A stretch of DNA of 64,000 nt, from positions 3,720,001 to 3,784,000 of the forward strand of contig NC_133293.1 of NCBI RefSeq assembly GCF_005239225.2, in the 5' to 3' direction. Made by a program: the position numbers and the translations under genes. This DNA comes from Populus alba. Its lineage: Eukaryota; Streptophyta; Magnoliopsida; Malpighiales; Salicaceae. The notes under the pieces are model-generated. The model saw only the letters and a list, made by a program, of their open reading frames with translations. It was not told the origin of the DNA and did not search any database. Below, one piece after another: positions 1-9,443 of the stretch (its first letter is position 1; every line of letters starts with the position of its first letter).

Positions 1-498
1 CCACCGACAGATTTGCATGTCCCAAACAGTACATAGAGGTCTAGTTTAGCAGATTTGACAATATTTATCTATTACTTTTGACCCTCTAAAATAATATGTT
101 TCTGAATTTTATTTGACCTGAAAATTTATTAAACTGTATTTTTATATATCTAGTATCTTCCTATAAATTTTTAGTTTATTTCAATAGACAGTTTAAAAGA
201 TATATCCAATCTTAGAAAACTAATCAATAAATATTTTAAAGTTAAATTCAAATCTCATTTGGTTCATATCACACAACAAGATTTGGTTCTTTCTATTTCA
301 TTTTATACAAAATCTATTTCTTGTTGTTGAATCTTCTCTTCTTCTTTGACTAGCGGTGAGGCAACCAAAGGCTTGTGGAAAGAGATTTGAACCTAAATAC
401 CTTTGGTCTCTCTCTCCCTTTTTTTGTTCAGTTCCATCATTCCTACTATTAGCATTTGTTGTTCTGGCTAGGTAATATGCTCAAGGTCGTGTGACTAT
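1..498. other. AT-rich sequence, no gene seen
   Basis: No open frame or RNA gene is recognisable here. The stretch is AT-rich and ends in the left target-site copy (GTGACTAT, 491-498) of the hAT element that follows. Confidence 0.5.
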
Positions 499-1419
499 CA
501 ATGGCGGAGCCACATGGGGACAAAAGGGGGCAATTGCCCCCTTAACTTTTTTTTTTTTTTAATATTAATATATTAGTATAGGGAATTTACTGCAGGGAAG
601 GAAAAAGAAAACCTGTCATTGTTTATAATTATAGACTTATAATATAATATAATATATATATATATAAACAACTCTTTGCACAATTTTTTTTCTTTTTTCC
701 TTTTGTTTCCATATTAAATTGATGGTATTGGGCCTACCGGCTTTAAAATATAAAATCCCTAGCTATCAAAGAGTATTTTTTGTTCCTTGCTTTTGCCGCT
801 TTGTTCTTTTCATAAGTTGCTCTGCCGCTTTGTTCTTTTCATGAGCTGTTGATCTTTACCTCTCTTGTGTGCAAATTTCTCATCAAGTGTAGGTAAGTAA
901 TTAATCTTTTTTGCCTTTTGCTTTATATTTTAGGTAAATTTTCTTTATTTATTTCATTGTTTAATTTTAATTTTATCCTTTTATAATTAGTTATTAAAAA
1001 TATTAGGGTTTATGATAATTTATGGGTTTTGATATAAATATGTTCAAAATAAATATTTAAATCTACTAATTTAATCAATTATATAGTGGAGAGAGTTTTT
1101 TCTGCTATGCATATTGTCAAGAGTAGATTGCGGAATAGGATGGAAGATAAGTGGATGAATGATAGTTTGGTTGTATATATTGAGAAAAATATCTTTAATA
1201 AGATTGATAATGAATCTATTACGAAGCGATTTTAAAATATGAAAACTCGAAGAGAACAATTATAATGTAAGTTTTTTCATTTTAAAAGTATTTTTAAATT
1301 AATTTTATTTGATATGAATTAGTATATATATTTTGAATTGATTTCTAATGCATATCTATATAATTTAATATTTGTTAATAATTTTCCCCCTCATTAAAAA
1401 TTCTCTAGCTCCGCCACTG
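499..1419 (+). mobile_element. Truncated hAT-superfamily DNA transposon
   Basis: The element is bounded by 14-bp imperfect terminal inverted repeats: CAATGGCGGAGCCA on the left (499-512) and the reverse complement of CAGTGGCGGAGCTA on the right (1406-1419). It is flanked by a perfect 8-bp target-site duplication GTGACTAT (491-498 and 1420-1427). An 8-bp TSD with CARTGGCGGAGC ends is diagnostic of hAT elements. The only coding remnant is the C-terminal dimerisation piece at 1086-1265, so this is an internally deleted, non-autonomous copy. The perfect TSD suggests the insertion is not very old. Confidence 0.9.
1086..1265 (+). pseudogene. hAT transposase C-terminal dimerisation fragment
   Basis: Translation from 1086 reads VERVFSAMHIVKSRLRNRM and continues through a stretch with W-M-N-D and Y-I-E-K before an in-frame stop at 1233-1235. 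The same frame then continues for about nine codons to a second stop. This matches the hAT-family dimerisation domain at the C-terminus of plant hAT transposases (the 'TTF-type zinc finger protein with hAT dimerisation domain' group). The zinc finger and the catalytic RNase-H-like core are absent. It is a non-functional exon tail carried by the 499-1419 element. Confidence 0.85.
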
Positions 1420-1427
1420 GTGACTAT

Positions 1428-2340
1428 CATGGAAGGATACTGAGCTGTTATTGAGGCTATTGTGATGGAAACTAACAGTGGTTGGTGGCGTTACTGGAAC
1501 ACGATGGAGATGGAAAGAGAGGGAGACCGTGAAAGGGTTGCTGGCGTTAATGAAGGGATGCTGGTTGCGTGGGTGGTGGTGACAGTGATGGGTTAAGGGT
1601 TTTGGTCTTGGTATAGATTGTGGAAGCTGGTTTGTTGTTGGTTTGAGAGTCGGAGGCTGATTTAGAGAGGGTTAGCTATTAAGGGGTGTGTCTGGGCCTC
1701 TTTTGAAAAAATTAATCTAGTGGTCGTGAGTTGCTGGTAAATGGAGAGGCATGGAGAGGCTGCTTGTCAATGAAAGATAAAAAGGCATGGAGAGAGAGTT
1801 GGCGTTGATGGTGGCAAGTGATGAGTCAGTCGGTTATGGGAGAATGTTCAATGGTGCTACTGAAGAAGATAAAAGCAACTGGGTTTGGTCCTTTTACAGT
1901 GAAAAAATAAAGGAAGGCCTGCTTAATGTTGAGCTTACGGCGGTGTATGTTGGTTTTAGTTTTGGAGGAGATGGGAGGTTAGCGGGAGATTTGGTTGACT
2001 AAGAGAGTTTGTAAGCTTGGCTTGTTAAAGATGAAGAAGAAACCAAATGGAAAGTGTGTGGCTTGGGCTTTGGGTGGAAGAGAGAGGGATTGCGAGGTGT
2101 GATGCTAATGACCACGGTCGGAATCAAATGAGAGGGGGAGCTTGGTCTCTGGTTTTGCTTTCTCTCTGTGTAGTCAGCGGCTGGGAGAAGGAAATGAAGT
2201 GTTTGGAACAGGAAATGATGGTGGGGCATTTGGTATGGTATGGCTGTTTTAGGGAAAAAGATGAAGGTTCCTTTCTCTTCTTTTTTTTATTCTCTTTTTT
2301 TTTTTTTTTAATGTATCTCACTTGGGTGTTTATACTTAGG
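1428..2340. other. Unassigned sequence with short open frames
   Basis: This stretch is richer in G than its surroundings on the plus strand. It contains a 71-codon frame (1787-2002, +) and a 105-codon frame (2047-2364, +). Neither resembles a known family, neither has a convincing start context, and their translations look like low-complexity shadows. I see no supported gene. Confidence 0.3.
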
Positions 2341-2860
2341 ACATGTTTGTTTCTCATAAAGTAGTTTTCGGAAAACTATTTTCCAAACTTTACTGTATTT
2401 ATTTGTCATTAGAAAAGTTGGTTAACGGAAAATATTTCAGTCAAAAAAAAATTTGACTTGGTTTTCAAGAAAGTGTTTTCCCTTAGTTGTGTTTGTTTTC
2501 CGGAAAGCGGTTTCCTGAAAATCACTTTCCAAACTTTCTTGTGTTTGTTTGTCTTTAGGAAAGTTAGTCAACAGAAAACACTTTCTAGTAAAAAAAAAAT
2601 TTTGCTTGGTTTTCAGGAAAGTGTTTTCCTAGAAAATTTGGGTGGAAAACACTTTCCAGAAGTTTTAAAAAATTTAGAAATGTCATTATTTGCTGATTAT
2701 ATCAAATTTAATTTTCAAACTTTTTATTTCTATATATATATTTTGTTTTAAATATTTATTTTTTTAATTTTATTTCTTAAAATTTTATTTTATGTTAACT
2801 TTAATTTTTATTTTTATAATTACTATATACTTTTTAAGATTACAGGAGAGTGTGAGTTGG
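2341..2860 (+). repeat. GTTTGTTT...GGAAA repeat family, copy A (partial, internally duplicated)
   Basis: Copy A has the same head as copies at 7700-8495 and 18478-19265: a TGTTTGTTT start, GGAAA/TTTTCC hairpin-like segments, then TTTGTCATTAGAAAAGTTGGT and a GAAAGTGTTTTCC block. Here the head occurs twice (from about 2345 and again from about 2488). It is followed by the AT-rich body with 'aatttagaaatgtcat'. The family looks like a non-autonomous DNA element. No transposase is present and I could not define a target-site duplication. Confidence 0.6.
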
Positions 2861-3920
2861 TAGGCTTTGCAGGGGAGAGAGGTTCCTTTCTTTCTCTCTC
2901 TCTTGGGTATTTCACTTGGTTTTTATACTTGGTGGGTCCGGTAAAATGAATATTGAAAGGAAAAATCAGGTTTTGGCTTTTTTATGTCCTGGGAAAGTGT
3001 GTGATTTGATAAGTAGGAGAGTGTTCTAGTGCGTGGGTGTCATTTCTAACTAATTTTCTGCTAAATTTCTCTTCTTTTTTTTCTTCTTTTTTTTGTACCA
3101 TTTATACATAAGTAAAACAAACTTTTTTTTTCCTCTTAATTATTTGATTCCCAAGTAATTAAAAAAAAATTATCCTTTATTTTTTTCCACTTTTGATCCC
3201 ATTGTCTAAATATTTTTGTTTTTTAATTTTTTATACTTTTTTTTTATTTTGATATCTTTGAAAAAAAAAAACAACATCTACGTTGACTCAATAAAATTAA
3301 TCAACAATTTTAAAATTAGCATGCTAAAAATGAAATGCATCTAAAATAATTTTTTGAATTTTTAATTCTTTTAAAAAGACATTAAAAATGTCAAAAACAA
3401 TGCAAACACATCAAAAATATATTTTTTGGGTTTTCTATTATTGTTTTTCTATTTTGTGATATTTTTTGGACATTTAAAAAAAAAAAAAAAAATAGAGGTA
3501 AAAAATAAGGTTATGATATTTTCCCTCCTTTTTACAATACTGATGGTATAAAATCCTGTAAGGGATTTTAGAAAGTATGGCTGTAAAAAAAAAAAAAAAA
3601 GTGAAAGTTTTCTCAAGTTAGGAGAAAAATCAAGAGATGGTTATCCTTATACTTGTTTCAAAACTCATGTATTTTCTTGAAAATCAAAGGTTTTTATTTT
3701 ATTAAGAAAATTATTTAAGAGAGAGATCAACTTAAAGAAAAATTACAATTTTAACCTTTTATAAAGCGATCATCTCAAATATTTACTCATTTTAAAGAGT
3801 GATGACTTGAAGATAGAATAGTCTGTGTTTAGGTGACCTGCCTATAATGTAAAAAATATATAGGATTTTTCATAAATGGTTTTTGTTCAGGCGACCTTCC
3901 TCTATTTCATGATTGGGTAA
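2861..3920. other. AT-rich intergenic DNA, no gene seen
   Basis: This is homopolymer-rich sequence with many A and T runs. No open frame of note, RNA gene or bounded repeat was recognised. Confidence 0.4.
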
Positions 3921-5250
3921 TGACATGATTAAATTATTGATATCTTCTCTTGAATGCAAGAGTGTCAAAATAATGAATAACTAAGCAAGACTAGGGTCAA
4001 TTCATAGAGAGGCTAATTATACAAAACCACAAATAATAAAATAAACAGAGTTGAAGACAACTTTGAGATATAATACTAATGTAAAGATTAAACAAAGATA
4101 AAACAATTTTCAAGGTTAGAGGATTTAATAATGGTATTTCAAATAAATATACTACAAACTCTTTTTATTACTTAATTGGAAAACACAAACAAAAGAGGTT
4201 CCAATTGGATGATGTATCATTAATATCTCATTTTAAGTTATTAACATGATTATATTAATTATTTTATTTGAGTAATGTCAATTATTGTAAATGTTGTCAA
4301 GGATTCATTGTGCTAACTTATATCAATCAAAAATCAAGATTCTTTCATAGCATAGGTTAGGGGTGATCATTTTGGGTTCGGTTCAGTTCGGTTTTTATTA
4401 ACAAAATAACCAAGTTGAATTTATTTTTTTTCAAAAAAAACCGAAACCAAACCGGTTTGGTTTTTTTAGGACAAAAACCGGTTCAAACCAGTTTGGCTTG
4501 ATTTTTTTTGTATGGCTTGGTTTTTTTGGTTTTGACTCGGGTTTTTTTCGGTTTGGCTCGGTTTTTGGTTTTGCCTCGGTTTTTTTTCCAATTTGACTCG
4601 ATTTTTTCCGTTTGGGTTTGGTTTAGTTTTTTTGGTTTTAGGCTTATAAAACCAAACCGAACCGGTTGGTTTTTTCAAAATTTTAATCAGTTTAATTATT
4701 ATTTTTACCGTTCGGTTTTTTCAGTTTTTTTTTTTTGTTTTCTCGGTTTAATCGATTTTTTTATTTTTTTGCTCACCCTTAGCATAGGTTTTGATTATCC
4801 ATACAATAGGCTATGAAAGAATCAAGTATTTATTATGCTAATGGTTGTACACCATGAATTTAAACTCACCACTTAGCAAGTACGGTATTAAGATTGGGTA
4901 AGTTAACAATTATAAAACATTTTAACAATTATAAACATTAAAATCAATGTTGAGTTTGTACTATATTTATTCTTACACCATTAGTGTAACATTTTCACCT
5001 TGATAAAATTAAACTTAACTAAACATATAAAAGAAAAAAAAACATAAATAAAAAAGATAAGAACATGACTATGATATAGATTAACTAAGTATAGTTAAGG
5101 AAATGATAAGTATAAACAAGAGATTAATAAAAATATAACATGAAATAAAACTTGAATATTACAAAAATAAAAATAAACAAAGCAAGAGCATGATCTTAAT
5201 ATGAAAATCAAGATGTTTAAATGTATGACAAATATCTCAAGTCAAAAGAC
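3921..5250 (-). repeat. Old, diverged solo LTR of the Athila family seen at 20.7 and 41.0 kb
   Basis: Sequence from 3921 (TGACATGATTAAATTATTGA, then 'tcttctcttgaatgcaagagtgtc') follows the LTR seen intact at 41031-43068 block by block. Shared blocks include the 'caaggttagagga' segment, 'ggtatttcaaa', 'ttccaattggatgat', 'cattaatatctcat', the 'aaacttaactaaacat' segment and the 'aaatgtatgacaaat' segment near 5225. It is much more diverged than the other copies and its right end is unclear (5250-5400). A hAT MITE has split it at 4358-4781. Orientation is given as the element's transcriptional sense (minus). Confidence 0.7.
4358..4781. mobile_element. hAT-type MITE rich in CGGTTT/AAACCG
   Basis: The 424-bp insertion has ends TAGGGGTGATCA (4358-4369) and the inverted TAAGGGTGAGCA (4770-4781). 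It is flanked by a perfect 8-bp target-site duplication GCATAGGT (4350-4357 and 4782-4789). TAGGGGTG ends with an 8-bp duplication are typical of a widespread plant hAT MITE group. The interior is a degenerate array of GGTTTNGG/CGGTTT-like motifs on one side and AAACCG on the other, so it can fold on itself. There is no coding capacity. Confidence 0.88.
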
Positions 5251-5429
5251 AACAAATAACGGAATCCATATTGCATCTACTAACTTGTATTGCAAGACAT
5301 TTCCAAACTTCAATTGGCCTAAAATTATAACCCAGTATAAACAATATGTTTGGAAAATCCTAATAAAATTTTAGCACAAACCAACAATCAAAAGGAGAGT
5401 TATTTGAACAATAGGCATAATTATGCCAG

Positions 5430-7695
5430 AATTTGAATTTTTTTATTCAACCTTTTTTTAGATCATATCAATACCTAAATAATTATGTTCATAAACAAAC
5501 TTGCTTCATTTGTTTCATAAACTACATTACCAAAGAATTAGAAAATACAAATGGAAACACCACCAAAAAAATTATCTTGGTATATTGCAATGACTTTTAC
5601 CAACAGAATTTTTCATCCATGTATCTATTGATAAACATCGATAAAAACTTTTTGTTGGTATATACCAAGAGAATCATGGAGGTTATTACAGTGGGATTTA
5701 AAAAGGCAAGTCGTATGGTGACGTGACATTTTTAACAATAGAATGACTGTCAGAGTTACTAACGGAATAATTATGTCAGTAATGCTGTCAGTGAAATTTA
5801 ATTTATGACCTGGCAATCAACCCTCCTCTCCCCCTCTCTCATTTCTCCTTCTTCCTTATGCATTTTTTTTATGTAACAAACAACCACCCCCTCCCCTTTA
5901 ATTTTAACACAATTCAACATTCCACAACAAATCCAGCCATTATAATACTCTGCTTGTCATCATTCATGTTTTGATTCAAATTTTATTGAGGATTCTCATA
6001 CAAATTACCACTTCTGTATTTGGACTTAATTTTAATCGGTATTTGGACTTAATTTTAAAATGTTGATTTTTTGCATATTTTTTATAGTGTATATGTATTT
6101 TGTTTAGGTGATTACTTGTTTTATAGTTTTTTCTCATACAAATTTGTTGTATAAATTTATGATTTGTATATGTTAGGGTTTGTTTTAGATTTTATAAAAT
6201 TGTATTTATTTGTAAATTGATGAAACTTATGCTGAATTTCTGACTTAGGTGTTTGGTGATAAAATAAATAATGACTTATTTAATAAGTTCGTTTTATATT
6301 TGGTTAATTTTATTACCGAGTTGAAATTTTCGGTAAATGTGTAGAAATTTGAATTTATATAGATAATTGATAATGAATTAAGATTACTATTGAAATAGAT
6401 TGAATAAGTTTGAGTTAAACCAATATTGTTTTCAAATTATTTAGTTAATGTATTTTATGAATACATGTTGTCATAATTATAGGTTTGATATAAGTAATGG
6501 ATGATCGTTTATGGATGTCTAGAGATTCATCCAAATAGTTACGGATGATGGATTATTGTAATGAGGTTCAAGGTTTTATTAATTAAGCACTAACTAATCC
6601 GATAAATATTAGAGGAGGTGGTATTAGATGTCTATACAAGAGGTGTAAAAATAAAAAATATCTCTATCCAAATGTTGTAACGATGCATCTTCTATAAAAG
6701 AAATTAATGGAGAAATACTTTTATTGTTATGCACACAAAGAACCATATTTTCCTCACAATACCATGATAGAAAGAATGGTTGGGTCTACTTCTAGTTCTA
6801 GCAACATGCATGAAGTTGTAAATGAAAATAATGATCCTTATAAGAATATGATTATGGATGTGATGAGAATGAATCAAGATCATTTCAATTAATGTCCAAT
6901 CATAGATGAAGAATGTAATACAAACACGATTAGGTTATTTGATCTTTTAAAAGATTTTAACGAACCACTATGAGATTATTGCATAAATCACAGTAAATTA
7001 TTGGTTGTTGCACATGTGTTCAACATTAAGTTGGATCATGGGTTGAGTAAGGTTGGTTATGATAAAATTGTTGATTGGACAAGAAGCATTCTACCTAAAG
7101 GGAATCGATTGAAAAAGAACTTCTATACTATTAAGTCCATGATAAAACTCTTTTATCTAGAATATTAGAAAATTGACATGTGTCCAAACTTTTGCACGTT
7201 GTACTACCTTAAAAATTCAGAGTTGATCGAGTTCAGAACATGTGGGCATTCTTGTTATAAACTTATGACTGGCAGGGGAAGGTCTTTTATTACACATAGA
7301 AAACTTAGATACTTTCCAAACTTACCTAAACTGCAAAGGTTATTTATGTCACCAAAGACTGTTGAGCACATGACTTGACATCAATCACATGATGTGGTGG
7401 ATAGAGTGATGGTACACCCTTTTGATGGTGAAGCCTGGACACATTTTAACAGCGTGTATCCTCAACTTTCAGTGGAGATAAAGAACGTGCGTTTTAGGTT
7501 ATATACAAATGGATTTAATCCAATCAGGTCATTTGTTTCTTCATATTCTTGTTGACCGGTAATACTCACAGTTTACAACTTGCCACCAAAGATGTGTATA
7601 AAGTTGGAGTTCATGTTTTTATCTATGGTCATGCCTAGTCCTAATAGTCTAGGACAAAATATAAATGACATCCGGGGTTTTGACTTATGATGTAT
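5430..7695 (+). mobile_element. CACTA (En/Spm) transposon remnant
   Basis: The coding relic at 6497-7690 is a TNP2-type transposase. The sequence before it (about 5560-5830) contains repeated, partly inverted 'acggaataattatgtcagtaa'-like motifs typical of the subterminal repeats of plant CACTA elements. Neither terminal CACTA inverted repeat could be fixed. The right side is cut off where another repeat family begins (about 7700). This is a 5' half of an element, not an active copy. Confidence 0.6.
6497..7690 (+). pseudogene. TNP2-like CACTA transposase relic
   Basis: One continuous frame from ATG 6497 gives MDDRLWMSRDSSK, stop, then YCNEVQGFIN. It continues with GGGIRCLYKRCKNKKY, MEKYFYCYAH, MVGSTSSSSNMHEVV, FDLLKDFNEPL, NHSKLLVVAHVFNIK, IDMCPNFCTLYYLKNSELIE, CRTCGH-like FRTCGHSCYK, KLRYFPNLPKLQRLFM, HSHD-like HQSHDVVDRVMVHP and ILTVYNLPPKMC. 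This is the transposase-associated N-terminal domain followed by the TNP2 region of plant CACTA elements. At least eight in-frame stops interrupt it (for example at 6536, 6584, 6890 and 7376) but no frameshift was seen over 1.2 kb. The C-terminal two thirds of the transposase is missing. Confidence 0.85.
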
Positions 7696-7699
7696 TCAT

Positions 7700-8495
7700 A
7701 AGACCTCGATTGTTTCATGGAAAATGGTTTTCTAGAAACCATTTTCTAAACTTTACTGTGTTTGTTTGTCATTAAAAAAGTTGGTCAACGAAAAACACTT
7801 TCCAGTCAAAGAAAAATTTGGTTTGGTTTTCAGAAAAGTGTTTTCCTTTTATTTTTGATGAAAAACACTTTTCAAAAGTTGTAAAAAATTTAGAAATGTC
7901 ATGTTATTTATTGATTATATCAAATTTGAACCTCAAACTTTTGATTGCTATATAATTTGTTTTGAATCTTTTTTTTTCAATTTCATCCCTTATCATTTGA
8001 TTTAATTTTTTTATATCAACTTTGGTTCTTATTTTTTTATTATTATTTACTTGTCTCTTATTCTTTTTTTAATTGAAATTTATCTATCATATTTGATCAT
8101 CATTCTTTTTATTGCTATTTATTTTATTTGAAATAATTTATAAAATTATAATTATTTTTTAATTTCATAATCTTTCAACTTTTTTTATTTGTCAGATTTG
8201 TTGGTCTCTATTATTTTAATTTTTTTTATTTTATTTGAGATAATTTATGAAATTATTTTTTTTCAATTTTATTCTCAGTTAACTTTTTAATTTATAAGAT
8301 TCGTTTTTTTATTCTTTAAATAAACTTGAAAAAAATATATTCTAAGTTATTTTTCAATTTATTTTTTATGACATAGCCGAACACTAAAAAGTATTTTTAA
8401 ATTTATTTTTTATAAAATTATCAAATATTAAAAAATAATTTACTTTTTAAAAATTTACTTTCCAACAAACAAACAAACGAGCTATCAAGTTTGAC
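7700..8495 (+). repeat. GTTTGTTT...GGAAA repeat family, copy B (most complete)
   Basis: Copy B runs from about 7700 ('acctcgattgtttcatggaaa') to about 8495 ('tttccaacaaacaaacaaacgag'). The two ends are inverted relatives (CTCGATTGTTT against CTCGTTTGTTT), which suggests a non-autonomous terminal-inverted-repeat element of about 0.8 kb. The interior is AT-rich with no reading frame. Related copies lie at 2341-2860 and, inverted, at 18478-19265. Confidence 0.6.
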
Positions 8496-8789
8496 AATAT
8501 GTCCAGCGAATCCCTTACCAATCCTAGCTTTCAATTGATTTATATATCCGTGATGAAATTGAATAAATATTTCTTATAGCTTCCAATTGATTTATATATC
8601 CTTTTAATCCTTGTACCGTAGACAGACATGTGTGGTTGGTTTTTTTTTTAGAATGCAGATAATAGCCTTTAAAAGAATAGTGGTGTAACGATGCATTTTA
8701 TTTAAATCTTAACGTGTTTTAACTTTTAAGATATTGACATAAATGACAACATTGCAATTGAATCTTAGAATTCTTATTTATTAGTATAG

Positions 8790-8965
8790 TTATGGTTATT
8801 TTTTAAAGTATTTTTCATTTAGAAATATATTAAAATAAATTTTTATTTTATTTTTTTAAAATTATTTTTGATATTAGCACATTAAAATATCTAAAAACAC
8901 CAAAAAATATTAATTTAAAATTAAAAAAAATTAAAAATAAAAATTCAATTTTTTTCTACTCTACA
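8790..8965. repeat. AT-rich MITE family, copy 1
   Basis: This stretch shares an ordered set of blocks with 9140-9355: 'atggttattttttaaa', 'tttttcat', 'aaataaatttttat', 'attatttttgatattagcacat', 'aaaacacc', 'ttaatttaaa' and 'aaaaatt'. It is a short non-coding element of a kind that is very common in Salicaceae genomes. Its ends are not sharply defined. Confidence 0.5.
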
Positions 8966-9139
8966 AATGATAATATACAAGATGAATAAAGAAGTTGTGA
9001 TACTGGCCCCTGACTCGAAAATGAAAGACATAAAAAAATACATCAATCCTAATCTCATCACTAATTATGAATAAATGGTTTAAATTTGAACGGCCATTCT
9101 TGCCGGTATTTTTCTTTCTTTTTTTAACCATACGATAGG

Positions 9140-9355
9140 AGAGTTTATTTGGCAGTATGGTTATAATTATTTTTTAAATAACTTTTCATATCAAAATAAA
9201 TGTTTATGATATTTTTTTATTTTTAAAAATATATTTTTAACATCATCACATCAAAATAATTTGAAAACATTAAAAACATATTAATTTAAAGTTAATAAAA
9301 AAAAATTTAAATTTTTTTAAAATCACTTTTAAAACACAGAAACAAATAAACTACC
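9140..9355. repeat. AT-rich MITE family, copy 2
   Basis: Copy 2 begins with 'gtttatttggcagtatggttataatt' and ends with 'cacttttaaaacacagaaacaaataaac'. The ends are inverted relatives (GTTTATTTG against GTTTATTTGTTT on the opposite strand). It shares its interior blocks with copies 1 and 3. It lies just downstream of the PPR gene stop codon and may contribute to that gene's 3' flank. Confidence 0.55.
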
Positions 9356-9443
9356 GCTAGAGTTCAACACGGGTCTTATTTTCAAAGAGGTGAAATGACT
9401 TGGTTCATCCATGAAATTGCTAGAGGTTAACACGAGTATTTCT

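Noticed and set aside
1787..2364. Two open frames of 71 and 105 codons
   Set aside because: No recognised domain, no splice context, and overlapping minus-strand frames of similar length; too weak to call.
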